Position numbers and translations under genes: made by a program
The notes under the pieces: generated by a model
What the model saw: only the letters and a program-made list of their open reading frames with translations
Database searches by the model: none
What the model was told of the DNA's origin: nothing
Assembly (NCBI GenBank): GCA_027449865.1
Contig: DAIDKV010000124.1
Coordinates: 61,533 to 125,532 of the forward strand
DNA from: Planctomycetales bacterium
GTDB lineage: Bacteria; Planctomycetota; Planctomycetia; Isosphaerales; Isosphaeraceae
Direction of reading: 5' to 3'
DNA: 64,000 nucleotides
In this document: positions 11,341-19,305 of the stretch, one piece after another
Layout: each line of letters opens with the position of its first letter
How positions within the stretch are numbered: the first letter of the stretch is position 1

Positions 11341-12462
11341 ATGAATGTGTCGTACCAGTTACTGACCTCGTCCGCAAGGGGCGCGATCGCGGTGGTCCGG
11401 ATCCGGGGGCAGGGGGCCGTTGACCTCGTGGACCGCGTCTTCCGACCGAATCGCGGTCGCCCGCTCGGCTCGACGCCCGAGGGTCGTCTCCGACTCGGCC
11501 GCGCCGGCCTGGGGATCGGGGATGAGGTCGTCGCCGTGAGACTGGCGGGATCGGTCCCCTCGGTCGAGATTCAGTGCCACGGCGGACCGGCCGCCGTCGA
11601 CGCGGTCATGAGCGCCTTGAAGCAGGCCGGCGCGATCGAGGAGACGACCGCCGATTCCACCGTCGAGGCCCAGGCGCTCGATGACCTGGCCCGGGCGCCA
11701 ACGCTGCGATCGGCGGCGATCCTGCTCGACCAGGCGAACGGAGCCCTTTCCGCCGCGATTCACCGCATTCTTGAATCGATCCAACACAGGGCCGAGCCCG
11801 GCCCGGACCTCGATGCCCTGATCCGCCGGGGAAACGTCGGGATGCGACTCCTGACCGGCTGGCGGGTCGCGATCGTCGGCCGGCCGAACGTCGGCAAGAG
11901 CCGGCTTTTCAACGCGCTTGCCGGTTACGATCGATCGATCGTCGACCCGACCCCGGGCGCGACTCGCGACGTGGTGACGATCCGGACCGCCTTCGGCGGC
12001 TGGCCGGTTGAACTCTCCGACACGGCCGGCGATCGTGAGGACGTCGACCCGGTCGAGCGGATCGGGATCGACCTCGCTCGCCAGGAGCGTCGCGAGGCGG
12101 ATCTTGTCCTGCTCGTTCTCGACCGATCCGAGCCGCTCGACGAGGTCGATCATCGTCTGCTGAAAGATCTCCAGGGCGCGCTGGTGGTCGCGAACAAGTC
12201 GGATCGACCGCCCGCCTGGGTGCGACAGGGGCGAGAAGCCATCGACGTCTCGGCCGAGACGGGCGAGGGAATCGACCATCTTGTCCGCGTGATCGAGTCT
12301 CGACTTGTCCCCGATCCGCCGACCTCGGGCGAGGCGGTCCCATTCCGTCGCGAGCAGGTCGAGGCCATCCGTGAGGCGCGCGAGGCCATCTCGATGGGCG
12401 ATCCGGGAACCGCGGCCAGAAGACTCTCTTCGCTGAACCCATCGGCCGCCCGTTCGAACTGA
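11341..12462 (+). CDS. MnmE-like (TrmE-like) GTPase lacking the C-terminal catalytic motif
   Basis: This 373-residue protein resembles the tRNA-modification GTPase MnmE: an N-terminal folate-binding-like part (RGAIAVVRIRG, VEIQCHGGP at residues 76-83), a helical part, and a GTPase with G1 GRPNVGKS (180-187), TPGATRD (204-210), G3 DTAG (227-230) and G4 NKSD (285-288). MnmE is normally about 450 residues. Here the conserved GEFT...RAFLNGR segment after the N-terminal domain is missing or unrecognisable, and the C-terminal C-I/L/V-G-K motif with the cysteine needed for uridine-34 modification is absent. The frame is open upstream to 9340, but that region is antisense to the sulfatase; the ATG at 11341 matches the family start. 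It may be a divergent MnmE of this lineage or a paralogue with another task. Confidence 0.85.
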   Translation: MNVSYQLLTSSARGAIAVVRIRGQGAVDLVDRVFRPNRGRPLGSTPEGRLRLGRAGLGIGDEVVAVRLAGSVPSVEIQCHGGPAAVDAVMSALKQAGAIEETTADSTVEAQALDDLARAPTLRSAAILLDQANGALSAAIHRILESIQHRAEPGPDLDALIRRGNVGMRLLTGWRVAIVGRPNVGKSRLFNALAGYDRSIVDPTPGATRDVVTIRTAFGGWPVELSDTAGDREDVDPVERIGIDLARQERREADLVLLVLDRSEPLDEVDHRLLKDLQGALVVANKSDRPPAWVRQGREAIDVSAETGEGIDHLVRVIESRLVPDPPTSGEAVPFRREQVEAIREAREAISMGDPGTAARRLSSLNPSAARSN

Positions 12463-13162
12463 TTCACGTGCCCGCTGATGGTGTCCGATCGGATCGCTTG
12501 TCGAAGCCGGCTCCAGCCGGCGAACTTCGCGAGACAGTTTGCTTTGTCCGTGTCGATGGCCGTTGTAGGAGCCGGCTCCAGCCGGCGATCTTCGCGTTAC
12601 CTTGGGCTTCGACCGGTTCGCCAGCAGGAGCTGGCTCCTACACGGGCTATTGAACCGGTCCATCGCGATGGCCCCATTGTTTGACTTCCGAGGGCTTTCG
12701 TCGGCGATCTTCGCGAGATCTTTGGCTACGTCGGGATCGATGACACATGTAGGAGCCGGCTCCAGCCGGCGATCTTCTTCGCGAGATCTTTGGCTACGTC
12801 GGGATCGATGACCCATGTAGGAGCCGGCTCCAGCCGGCGATCTTCGCGAGACCTTTGGCTTCGTCCGGGTCGCCAGCGGGAGCTGGCTCCTACATGGGCG
12901 ATTGGCCCGGTCCTTCGTGATCGACCGATCGTTCAAACTGGCTCCGGCCGGTGACCAGGTCACGACCCGGTGCTCCCTCCGACAAAAAATCGGCGACCCC
13001 AGCCATCACAAACCGGACAGGATCATCGGGCTCGTGAATGAGAGACGATCGTTTCGCGCTCCCGATCCAGACAGTAGCCCGCACGTACGGCACATGATGC
13101 CGTCACCAACGATCTCATGTCGGGAGATGCCGCCGGGAGATGCCGGATTCCAGCACCTCTGC
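12463..13162. repeat. 700-base non-coding stretch with REP/BIME-like repeat cluster
   Basis: No convincing gene is present. The core GCCGGCTCCAGCCGGC occurs four times in the same orientation (12506-12521, 12571-12586, 12755-12770, 12823-12838), usually preceded by GTAGGA and followed by GATCTTCGCGAGA. Two related units in the opposite orientation, containing GAGCTGGCTCCTACA, lie at 12620-12647 and 12872-12899. Copies three and four are part of a near-perfect 68-base tandem duplication. Each core is itself an imperfect palindrome able to fold. The mixed orientation resembles REP elements organised as BIMEs in proteobacteria. A degenerate copy may lie near 12940. From about 13120 to 13145 CGGGAGATGCCG is repeated twice. 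The rest shows nothing recognisable. Confidence 0.75.
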
Positions 13163-13543
13163 TCAATCGAACCACTCATCGGCCGGGTCGAAGGGCGGCA
13201 CGACGACGTTCAGAAGAGTCATCCGGCCAACCGCACGATGCCGGACTCCTGGCGGGATCAGGATCGCGTGCCCAGGTCCGACCGGCCTGCGCTCTCCGTC
13301 CAGTTCGATGGCGGCTCCAGCCTTGCACTCCAGAATGTAATAGATCTCGGTATGCTCACGGTGATAATGAGTTCGGGCGTCGATCTCAATTTCCACGCGG
13401 TGGATGCTGGCCGGGGCATCGGGGACATCAGCAAAGGCGCGGCGGGCCCAGCCGCAGGGGCAACGGACCGGCTCGATCGCGGAGTAGTCGGCGATGACGG
13501 GCGAGGCTGTCCCGAATTTGTCCTCGTCTCTGGAAGGAATCAA
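13163..13543 (-). CDS. Small single-domain cupin protein
   Basis: The 126-residue protein is a single cupin barrel. The metal-binding pattern is visible: HYHREHTEIYYILE supplies two or three His and a Glu of motif 1, and PGHAILIPPGVRHRAVG supplies the His of motif 2. Such proteins are small isomerases, dioxygenases or sugar-binding sensors; the function here is unknown. The start is a TTG at 13543, chosen because a consensus AGGAGG (forward bases 13552-13557) lies eight bases upstream; no ATG exists in frame. It stands alone between the repeat field and the enolase-superfamily gene, on the opposite strand to the latter. Confidence 0.8.
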   Translation of the reverse strand: MIPSRDEDKFGTASPVIADYSAIEPVRCPCGWARRAFADVPDAPASIHRVEIEIDARTHYHREHTEIYYILECKAGAAIELDGERRPVGPGHAILIPPGVRHRAVGRMTLLNVVVPPFDPADEWFD

Positions 13544-13892
13544 GAGTTCATCCTCCTATTCCACGTATCCGTGATGATGGAAACCTTGGCTCGGGGCCAA
13601 TGGACTGTTCGGCCCATTATGTCCGCCGGAAGGCTCCTTACCCCTGGCATCGTCCCGCGCTTTCTGATTGGCGACAACGGTAGTCCAGTCTCTCGTTGAG
13701 GTGTACGGCCCCGGAGGTTGCAGGCTCGATCGAGCAGAGGAGGCCGAGAAAGCTGATTCTTCGGTCGAGAGGGCATCCCACCGTTCAGCGAGTCGTTGCG
13801 GTGCACCAGCGGAGGGGTTAGATTGACCCGGTCGAGATGGCTCTTGTTCCCGCATTCCGAATGATGCGACTCCGCCGAAAGGAGACCGATCG
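13544..13892. other. 349-base divergent intergenic region, no gene seen
   Basis: This separates the cupin gene (minus) from the enolase-superfamily gene (plus) and must hold both promoters. I see no convincing coding sequence, RNA or repeat in it. AAAGGAG at 13878-13884 is the ribosome binding site of the gene that follows. Confidence 0.4.
13552..13557 (-). promoter_or_regulatory. Consensus Shine-Dalgarno AGGAGG deciding a TTG start
   Basis: AGGAGG on the minus strand is followed after eight bases by TTG at 13543. An ATG that abuts the site directly (13551) leads to a stop after three codons, so the TTG is the start of the cupin gene. Confidence 0.7.
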
Positions 13893-15248
13893 ATGGATCG
13901 CCGCGAAGCCCTTGGCTGGCTCTCGGCCGGCGGACTTGGACTTGGCCTGCTCTCCCCCGCGGCCCGTGCCGCTCAGGAGACCTCCGCCGCCGCGACTCGC
14001 GGCCTGCCGCCGCTGAAGATCACCGACATCAAAACGATTCTCACGGCCCCCAATCGCATCCGTCTGGTGATCGTCAAGGTGATGACCAGCGAGCCGGGCC
14101 TTTACGGGATCGGATGCGCCACGTTCACCCAGCGTGCCCGAGTGGTTCAAACGGCCGTCGACCAGTATCTGAAACCGTTTCTCATCGGCCGCGACGTGGA
14201 TCAGATCGAGGACATCTGGCAATCGTCGTATGTCAGCTCGTACTGGCGGAACGGCCCCGTGCTGTTCAACGCCATGAGCGGCGTCGACATGGCCCTGTGG
14301 GACATCAAGGGAAAGCGGGCGAGCATGCCCGTGTATCAGCTACTGGGTGGAAAGTGCCGATTCGGTGCCGCGCTCTACGCCCACGTGAACGGACGTAGCA
14401 TCAAGGAGGTCGAGGACAACGCCCGCGCGGCCATGGCGAAAGGTTATCGCCACATCCGGGTACAGATCGCAATCCCGGGGCTGTCGACCTACGGAACACA
14501 GGTCGCCAATGCCAATCAGCCGGCTCACCACGAAATGTCGAGTCCAACCGAGCCGAAAGAAATCTGGGAGCCTGGGCCGTACCTGCGAACTCTGCCAAGG
14601 TTGTTCGAGCACCTGCGGACCACGCTCGGTGAGGAGATCGAACTGTTGCACGACGTCCACGAGCGGATCACACCCGCACAGGCCGTCTCGCTCTGCAAGG
14701 AACTGGAGAGATACCACCCCTATTTCATCGAGGATCCGCTGCCGCCCGAGGAGAAGGACCACTTTCACCTGATCCGACAGCACTCGACCGTCCCAATCGC
14801 GATGGGGGAGTTGTTCAACTCGCAGCAGGAATATCTCCCGCTCATCGCCGGCCGATTGATCGACTTCATCCGGATTCACATCTCACAGATCGGCGGCCTG
14901 AGCCCGGCGCGGAAGGTGGCAGCGCTCTGCGAGTTCTTCGGCGTGAAGACGGCCTGGCACGGTCCCGGCGACGCCTCACCCGTGGCGCACGCAGCGCAAC
15001 TCTCGCTCGAACTGGCGAGCCCGAATTTCGGGATTCACGAGGGATACGTTTTCCCGGCCGTGACCCGCGATGTCTTCCCTGGCTCGCCCGAGGTCAAGAA
15101 CGGCTATCTCCACGCGCATGAGGCACCAGGCTTCGGCATCGATATCGACGAGAAGCTTGCCGCGAAGTACCCCGTGTGCGACGATCCCCCGTTCGACTTC
15201 CGATGGGGAATGACCCGACGTCGCGACGGCAGCGTGATCCGACCCTGA
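13893..15248 (+). CDS. Enolase-superfamily sugar acid dehydratase (mannonate dehydratase/MR-MLE type), exported
   Basis: This 451-residue protein belongs to the mandelate racemase/muconate lactonising branch of the enolase superfamily. The N-terminal capping domain (residues 45-160) and the TIM barrel are both recognisable: a LLHDVHERI strand gives one metal ligand, FIEDPLPPEE a second, and IAMGELFN a third, with AWHGPGD as a late catalytic-site segment. The pattern is closest to the D-mannonate/D-gluconate dehydratases. An N-terminal stretch MDRREALGWLSAGGLGLGLLSPAARA looks like a Tat-type signal (single Arg pair, so weak), unusual for this family but common in planctomycetes. GGAG at 13881-13884 sets the start. 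The next gene is a permease 33 bases on, so uptake and breakdown of an organic or sugar acid is a reasonable inference. Confidence 0.87.
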   Translation: MDRREALGWLSAGGLGLGLLSPAARAAQETSAAATRGLPPLKITDIKTILTAPNRIRLVIVKVMTSEPGLYGIGCATFTQRARVVQTAVDQYLKPFLIGRDVDQIEDIWQSSYVSSYWRNGPVLFNAMSGVDMALWDIKGKRASMPVYQLLGGKCRFGAALYAHVNGRSIKEVEDNARAAMAKGYRHIRVQIAIPGLSTYGTQVANANQPAHHEMSSPTEPKEIWEPGPYLRTLPRLFEHLRTTLGEEIELLHDVHERITPAQAVSLCKELERYHPYFIEDPLPPEEKDHFHLIRQHSTVPIAMGELFNSQQEYLPLIAGRLIDFIRIHISQIGGLSPARKVAALCEFFGVKTAWHGPGDASPVAHAAQLSLELASPNFGIHEGYVFPAVTRDVFPGSPEVKNGYLHAHEAPGFGIDIDEKLAAKYPVCDDPPFDFRWGMTRRRDGSVIRP

Positions 15249-15281
15249 TTGCCCCCGATAATGAGGCCAGGCCCAGTACCC

Positions 15282-16916
15282 ATGAACTGGACCCAAAATT
15301 ATGACCCGCTGGGCTCCTGGCCGCTGTCGGCAATGGTCGCGGCGCTGCCGGTAGCGACCCTCTTCTTCGGGTTGGTGGTGCTCAGGCTGCGGGTCTGGAT
15401 CGCGGCGATGGCGGGCTGTCTGATGGCGGTTCTGCTGGCGAATCGCGTCTACGGGATGCCGATGGCGATGGTCGCCTCGGCCGGCGGGATGGGGGTCGTC
15501 TTCGGGATGCTCCGGATCGCCTGGATCATCGTTACCTCCATCTTCCTGTACAACGTCGCCGTGGAGACGGGTCAATTCGGAGTCATGAAGGAATCGATCG
15601 CGGGCCTGTCGAGAGACCGCCGCCTCCAGTTGATCCTGATCGCCTTCTGCTTCGGCGCGTTTCTGGAAGGGACCGGCGGCGGCGGTGCGCCGGTGGCCAT
15701 CGCCGGATCGTTCCTGATCGGACTCGGCTTCAACCCGTTCCAGGCAGCGACCCTCTGCCTGCTCGCGAATACGGCGCCCGTCGCCTGGGGCGCCGCCGGA
15801 ACGCCGATCCGAACACTGACATCGGTGACAGGACTACCCGAGTCGGCCCTCTCCGCGATGACCGGCCGAATCCTCCCGCCGGTTTCGGCGGTCCTGCCGC
15901 TCTGGCTGGTCCGAAGCATGGTCGGCTGGCGCGAGACTCGTGAGGTCTGGCCGGCGCTGGTCGTCAGCGGGCTCTCGTTCGCCGGAATGCAGTTCTACTG
16001 GTCGAACTACCAGGAATCGGGGCTGGTCGACATCGTCGCGGCGCTGGTCTCCCTGCTGGCGATGGTCGGATTCCTGAAAATCTGGCGGCCCAAAACGATT
16101 CTTGAGAACCCCGGCACTCCTCCGTCATCGACGAACCGTGATCACTCAATCGGGGCGGTGTTGAAGGGGTGGTCCCCGTTTTTACTGGCCTCGGCGCTGA
16201 TCTTCGCCTCGGCCGATCCCAAAGTGGCCGCTCTGTTGAACACGAACGACCTGAAATGCCCGGTGCCTGGTCTGCACCGAGCCGTCTGGCGAGTTCCGCC
16301 GGTTGTCCCCGAGCCGACCGCGGAAGACGCAATCGTCGACCTCAACATCGCCTCGCTCCCCGGGACGGCTGTTCTGATCGGCGGGATTCTGTCGGGGCTA
16401 ATGCTCGGCATGGCCCCGGCGCGTCTCGCCCGAACGTTCGGCCGAACCGTTGTGCAGCTTGGCCCCTCGTTGACAGCGATCGGCTTCATGGTCGGGCTGG
16501 CCTACGTGACCAAGTATTCGGGGATGGACACGGTTCTCGGGTTGTGCCTGACAAGGACCGGCCCGGCCTACCCATTTTTCGGCACCATGATTGGCTGGCT
16601 GGGCGTGGCACTCACCGGGACCGACGCCGGCTCCAACGCGCTCTTTGGCAACCTCCAGCGGGTGACGGCCGAGCGACTGGGACTTGACCCGATCCTGATG
16701 GCCTCAGCAAATTCGAGTGGGGGAGTCATGGGAAAGATGATCGACGCGCAATCGATCGTCGTTTCCAGCACAGCAACACACCAGGTCGGTCGCGAGGCGG
16801 AAATCTTCCGGTTCGTCCTATGGCACAGCCTGGCGCTGACGGCGATCGTCGGCGGGATCGTGACTCTCTACGCCTTCGCGATGCCCTGGGTCATCCCGGC
16901 GTCCCCGGCGGGCTGA
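15282..16916 (+). CDS. L-lactate permease family transporter (LctP)
   Basis: The 544-residue product has about 12-14 hydrophobic segments and starts with MNWTQNYDPLGSWPLSA, close to the usual LctP start. Family segments include GAFLEGTGGGGAPVAIAGSFLIGLGF and the later LTGTDAGSNALFGNLQ and SGGVMGKMIDAQSI. LctP proteins carry L- or D-lactate and glycolate with H+ across the cytoplasmic membrane. An in-frame TTG at 15249 would lengthen it by 11 residues, but the ATG at 15282 matches the family. It lies directly after the enolase-superfamily gene, so the true substrate may be a sugar acid or 2-hydroxy acid used or made by that enzyme. A Pro-rich loop near residues 330-360 separates the two halves. 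Confidence 0.92.
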   Translation: MNWTQNYDPLGSWPLSAMVAALPVATLFFGLVVLRLRVWIAAMAGCLMAVLLANRVYGMPMAMVASAGGMGVVFGMLRIAWIIVTSIFLYNVAVETGQFGVMKESIAGLSRDRRLQLILIAFCFGAFLEGTGGGGAPVAIAGSFLIGLGFNPFQAATLCLLANTAPVAWGAAGTPIRTLTSVTGLPESALSAMTGRILPPVSAVLPLWLVRSMVGWRETREVWPALVVSGLSFAGMQFYWSNYQESGLVDIVAALVSLLAMVGFLKIWRPKTILENPGTPPSSTNRDHSIGAVLKGWSPFLLASALIFASADPKVAALLNTNDLKCPVPGLHRAVWRVPPVVPEPTAEDAIVDLNIASLPGTAVLIGGILSGLMLGMAPARLARTFGRTVVQLGPSLTAIGFMVGLAYVTKYSGMDTVLGLCLTRTGPAYPFFGTMIGWLGVALTGTDAGSNALFGNLQRVTAERLGLDPILMASANSSGGVMGKMIDAQSIVVSSTATHQVGREAEIFRFVLWHSLALTAIVGGIVTLYAFAMPWVIPASPAG

Positions 16917-17044
16917 CAGGGAGGCCACATCCGTTTGAGGACCCAATGGTGCGGGCCATCCCACCCTCGAAGTCCATCCCCACGTCGGACGGATCCGACC
17001 TGCCTGCACGCCAGTGTGTTCAAAGTGCGGAAGAGACATCCGAG

Positions 17045-19255
17045 ATGAAACGTCAACGGATCAAGAAGTTCTGGCACGCGGTCGCTCCTGCGATTTTTCT
17101 GACCATGGCCGGGTTTGGCCTCGCCGACGAGCCCCGCGACATCGCGAGTGACACCTGGGTCGCAACCGACGCCATCGGGCGTTCGCTTCCCCTGGCCGAG
17201 GAAGTCGGTCCGCCCCGCGCTGGCAAGTTCGTTGGTGCCTTCTACTTTCTCTGGCTGGGTGAATCCGGCGAGGAAGGACCCTTTGATATCTCGCGAATCC
17301 TGGCCCACGATGCGACCCTTCTCGGCAAGCCTCAAAGTCCGCCATGGGGACCAATGCTCGCCCCCCATCACTGGGGTGAGTCGATCTTCGGCTACTATCG
17401 CTCGAACGACGAGTCCGTCCTGCGGAAGCACGCCCAGATGCTGACCGACGCCGGCGTTGATATGATCGTTTTCGACGTCACGAACCAGGTCACCTATCCC
17501 CGCTCGTGGAAGGCGCTTGGCCGGGTTTTCGAGCAGATGAAGCGCGAGGGCAATCGGGTCCCGCAGATCGCTTTCCTCTGCCCATTCTGGGAGCCTGCGA
17601 AGGTGGTTCGCGAGCTCTGGGACGATCTCTATAGCCGCGAGCTTTATCAGGATCTTTGGTTCCGATGGGAGGGCAAGCCGCTGATACTGGCCGACCCCGA
17701 TCGAATCGGCGGCCTGCTTGAACAGGGCCGGCGGGGCTCACCCGTCCGGCTTGAGCCGGGCCATACACTCGGACTTACGCTCACGATGGACCGCCCGATC
17801 CGCGCCGTTGCCGCCGCGGCTCCGACCTGGGCCCATCGCGATTCGGCCGTCACGCTTTCCCTGCGGAGGGAAGGCCGACAGGGCGAGCGGGTCGCCTCGC
17901 GTCGGTTCGAAGCGGTCGAGGACAATGGATGGCTCCGGCTCGAACTGAATTCCCCACTACCACCCGGAACCTATCAACTGGAGATGTCGGACCCGAGAGG
18001 GCTGGTCGGTTGGTGGAGCGATCCGAAAGGTCGTGGCGTGGGTGAATCGGGTCGGGCCCTCGCCGATGGCGCGGTCGTCGCAGGCACGCGGACGTTCCTC
18101 GTCGAACCAGTGGACGATCAACTCGACCGAATCCGCCACTTTTTTACCTTCCGCAAGCCCCAACCTGATTACTTCGCCGGTCCGACCGGACCCCGCCAGT
18201 GGAGCTGGCTCGAGGTCTACCCGCAGCATGCCTTCTACCGAGAGCGGGGCGTCGCCGAGGAAGTTGCTGTTGGAGTGGCGCAGAATGCAGCCGACGGCAA
18301 GCTAAGCGTCTTTACCTATCCCCGCGCCCACGGCCGAAGCTTCCACAATGGCCACGAGCCGGGCCCCGAGGGCCGCGACGTGTCGGGTCAAAACTTTGCC
18401 GAGCAATGGCGGCGGGCCCTTCAGCTCGACCCGGCTTTCCTCTTCGTGACCAACTGGAACGAGTGGATCGCGGGGCGATTCAGCCCGGCAAACATGCCTT
18501 TATATGGTACAGGACCGGTGACTTTCGTCGATGAGTTCGACGCGGAGTTTAGTCGGGACGTCGAGCCGATGAAGGGAGGACACGGCGACAACTATCTCTA
18601 TCAGATGGCGGCGGGGATCCGCCGCTTCAAGGGCGTCCGGCCGATTTCACCGATCGAGCCCAGGCCGATCGCGATCGATGGCAACGTCGACGACTGGGCT
18701 AGTGTCCAGCCGGAGTTCCGCGACACCATCGGTGACCCCGTGGACCGCGATCATGCCGGATGGGGGCGGAGGCTGCACTACACGAATCGGACGGGCCGGA
18801 ATGACATCGTCTCATCGAAGGTCAGCCTCGACGCACGGTCGGTCTTCTTCCTCGCCCGCACGAGAGGGAAGCTGACGAGCCCTGTCGGGCCGAACTGGAT
18901 GCTCCTGTTCCTGGATACGGATCACAACCCGAAGACAGGCTGGCTCGGCTACGATTTCGTGGTCAACCGGACGATCCGCGACGCATCGACGACGACCCTG
19001 GAGCGGAACATCGGCGGGAAGTACGAATGGGGGGCGCCAGTCGATGTCTCGTTCCGGAAGACTTCTGACGCAATCGAACTGGCAATTCCCCGCACAGCGC
19101 TGGGCCTCGACACCCTGCCGGCGATGATCGACTTCAAATGGGCGGACGGAATCCGGCAATCGGGCGAATGGTCGGACTTCACGATCAACGGCGACGTCGC
19201 GCCTAACGACCGCTATAACTACCGGGCGCGGCTCGGCGAGGACGGCGGTCGTTGA
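17045..19255 (+). CDS. Secreted GH99/WbsX-like glycosidase with C-terminal CBM9-like domain
   Basis: The 736-residue protein has a signal peptide (hydrophobic stretch about residues 8-27, ending FGLADE). The first 450 residues look like the GH99/GH71-like TIM barrels found in WbsX-type proteins: YFLWLGESGEEGP, a DAGVDMIVFDVTNQ strand and a late FLFVTNWNEWIAGRF segment whose N-E-W is the family hallmark. The last 220 residues (from IAIDGNVDDWASVQPEF) match the sugar-binding CBM9-like fold that binds reducing ends in xylanases. A role in extracellular polysaccharide breakdown is likely; the bond cleaved is unknown. A middle region of about 100 residues (265-385) is a beta-rich insert. The ATG at 17045 begins the signal; the frame is open further upstream into the permease gene. 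Confidence 0.78.
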   Translation: MKRQRIKKFWHAVAPAIFLTMAGFGLADEPRDIASDTWVATDAIGRSLPLAEEVGPPRAGKFVGAFYFLWLGESGEEGPFDISRILAHDATLLGKPQSPPWGPMLAPHHWGESIFGYYRSNDESVLRKHAQMLTDAGVDMIVFDVTNQVTYPRSWKALGRVFEQMKREGNRVPQIAFLCPFWEPAKVVRELWDDLYSRELYQDLWFRWEGKPLILADPDRIGGLLEQGRRGSPVRLEPGHTLGLTLTMDRPIRAVAAAAPTWAHRDSAVTLSLRREGRQGERVASRRFEAVEDNGWLRLELNSPLPPGTYQLEMSDPRGLVGWWSDPKGRGVGESGRALADGAVVAGTRTFLVEPVDDQLDRIRHFFTFRKPQPDYFAGPTGPRQWSWLEVYPQHAFYRERGVAEEVAVGVAQNAADGKLSVFTYPRAHGRSFHNGHEPGPEGRDVSGQNFAEQWRRALQLDPAFLFVTNWNEWIAGRFSPANMPLYGTGPVTFVDEFDAEFSRDVEPMKGGHGDNYLYQMAAGIRRFKGVRPISPIEPRPIAIDGNVDDWASVQPEFRDTIGDPVDRDHAGWGRRLHYTNRTGRNDIVSSKVSLDARSVFFLARTRGKLTSPVGPNWMLLFLDTDHNPKTGWLGYDFVVNRTIRDASTTTLERNIGGKYEWGAPVDVSFRKTSDAIELAIPRTALGLDTLPAMIDFKWADGIRQSGEWSDFTINGDVAPNDRYNYRARLGEDGGR

Positions 19256-19305
19256 GGATCACACGAATGACGGCCAAGGTCGTCCCGCGCCAGGGAGACC
19301 TGTCG

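Noticed and set aside
12506..12899. Possible CRISPR array in the repeat field
   Set aside because: Repeats are of mixed orientation and irregular spacing, with partly duplicated spacers, and no cas gene is near.
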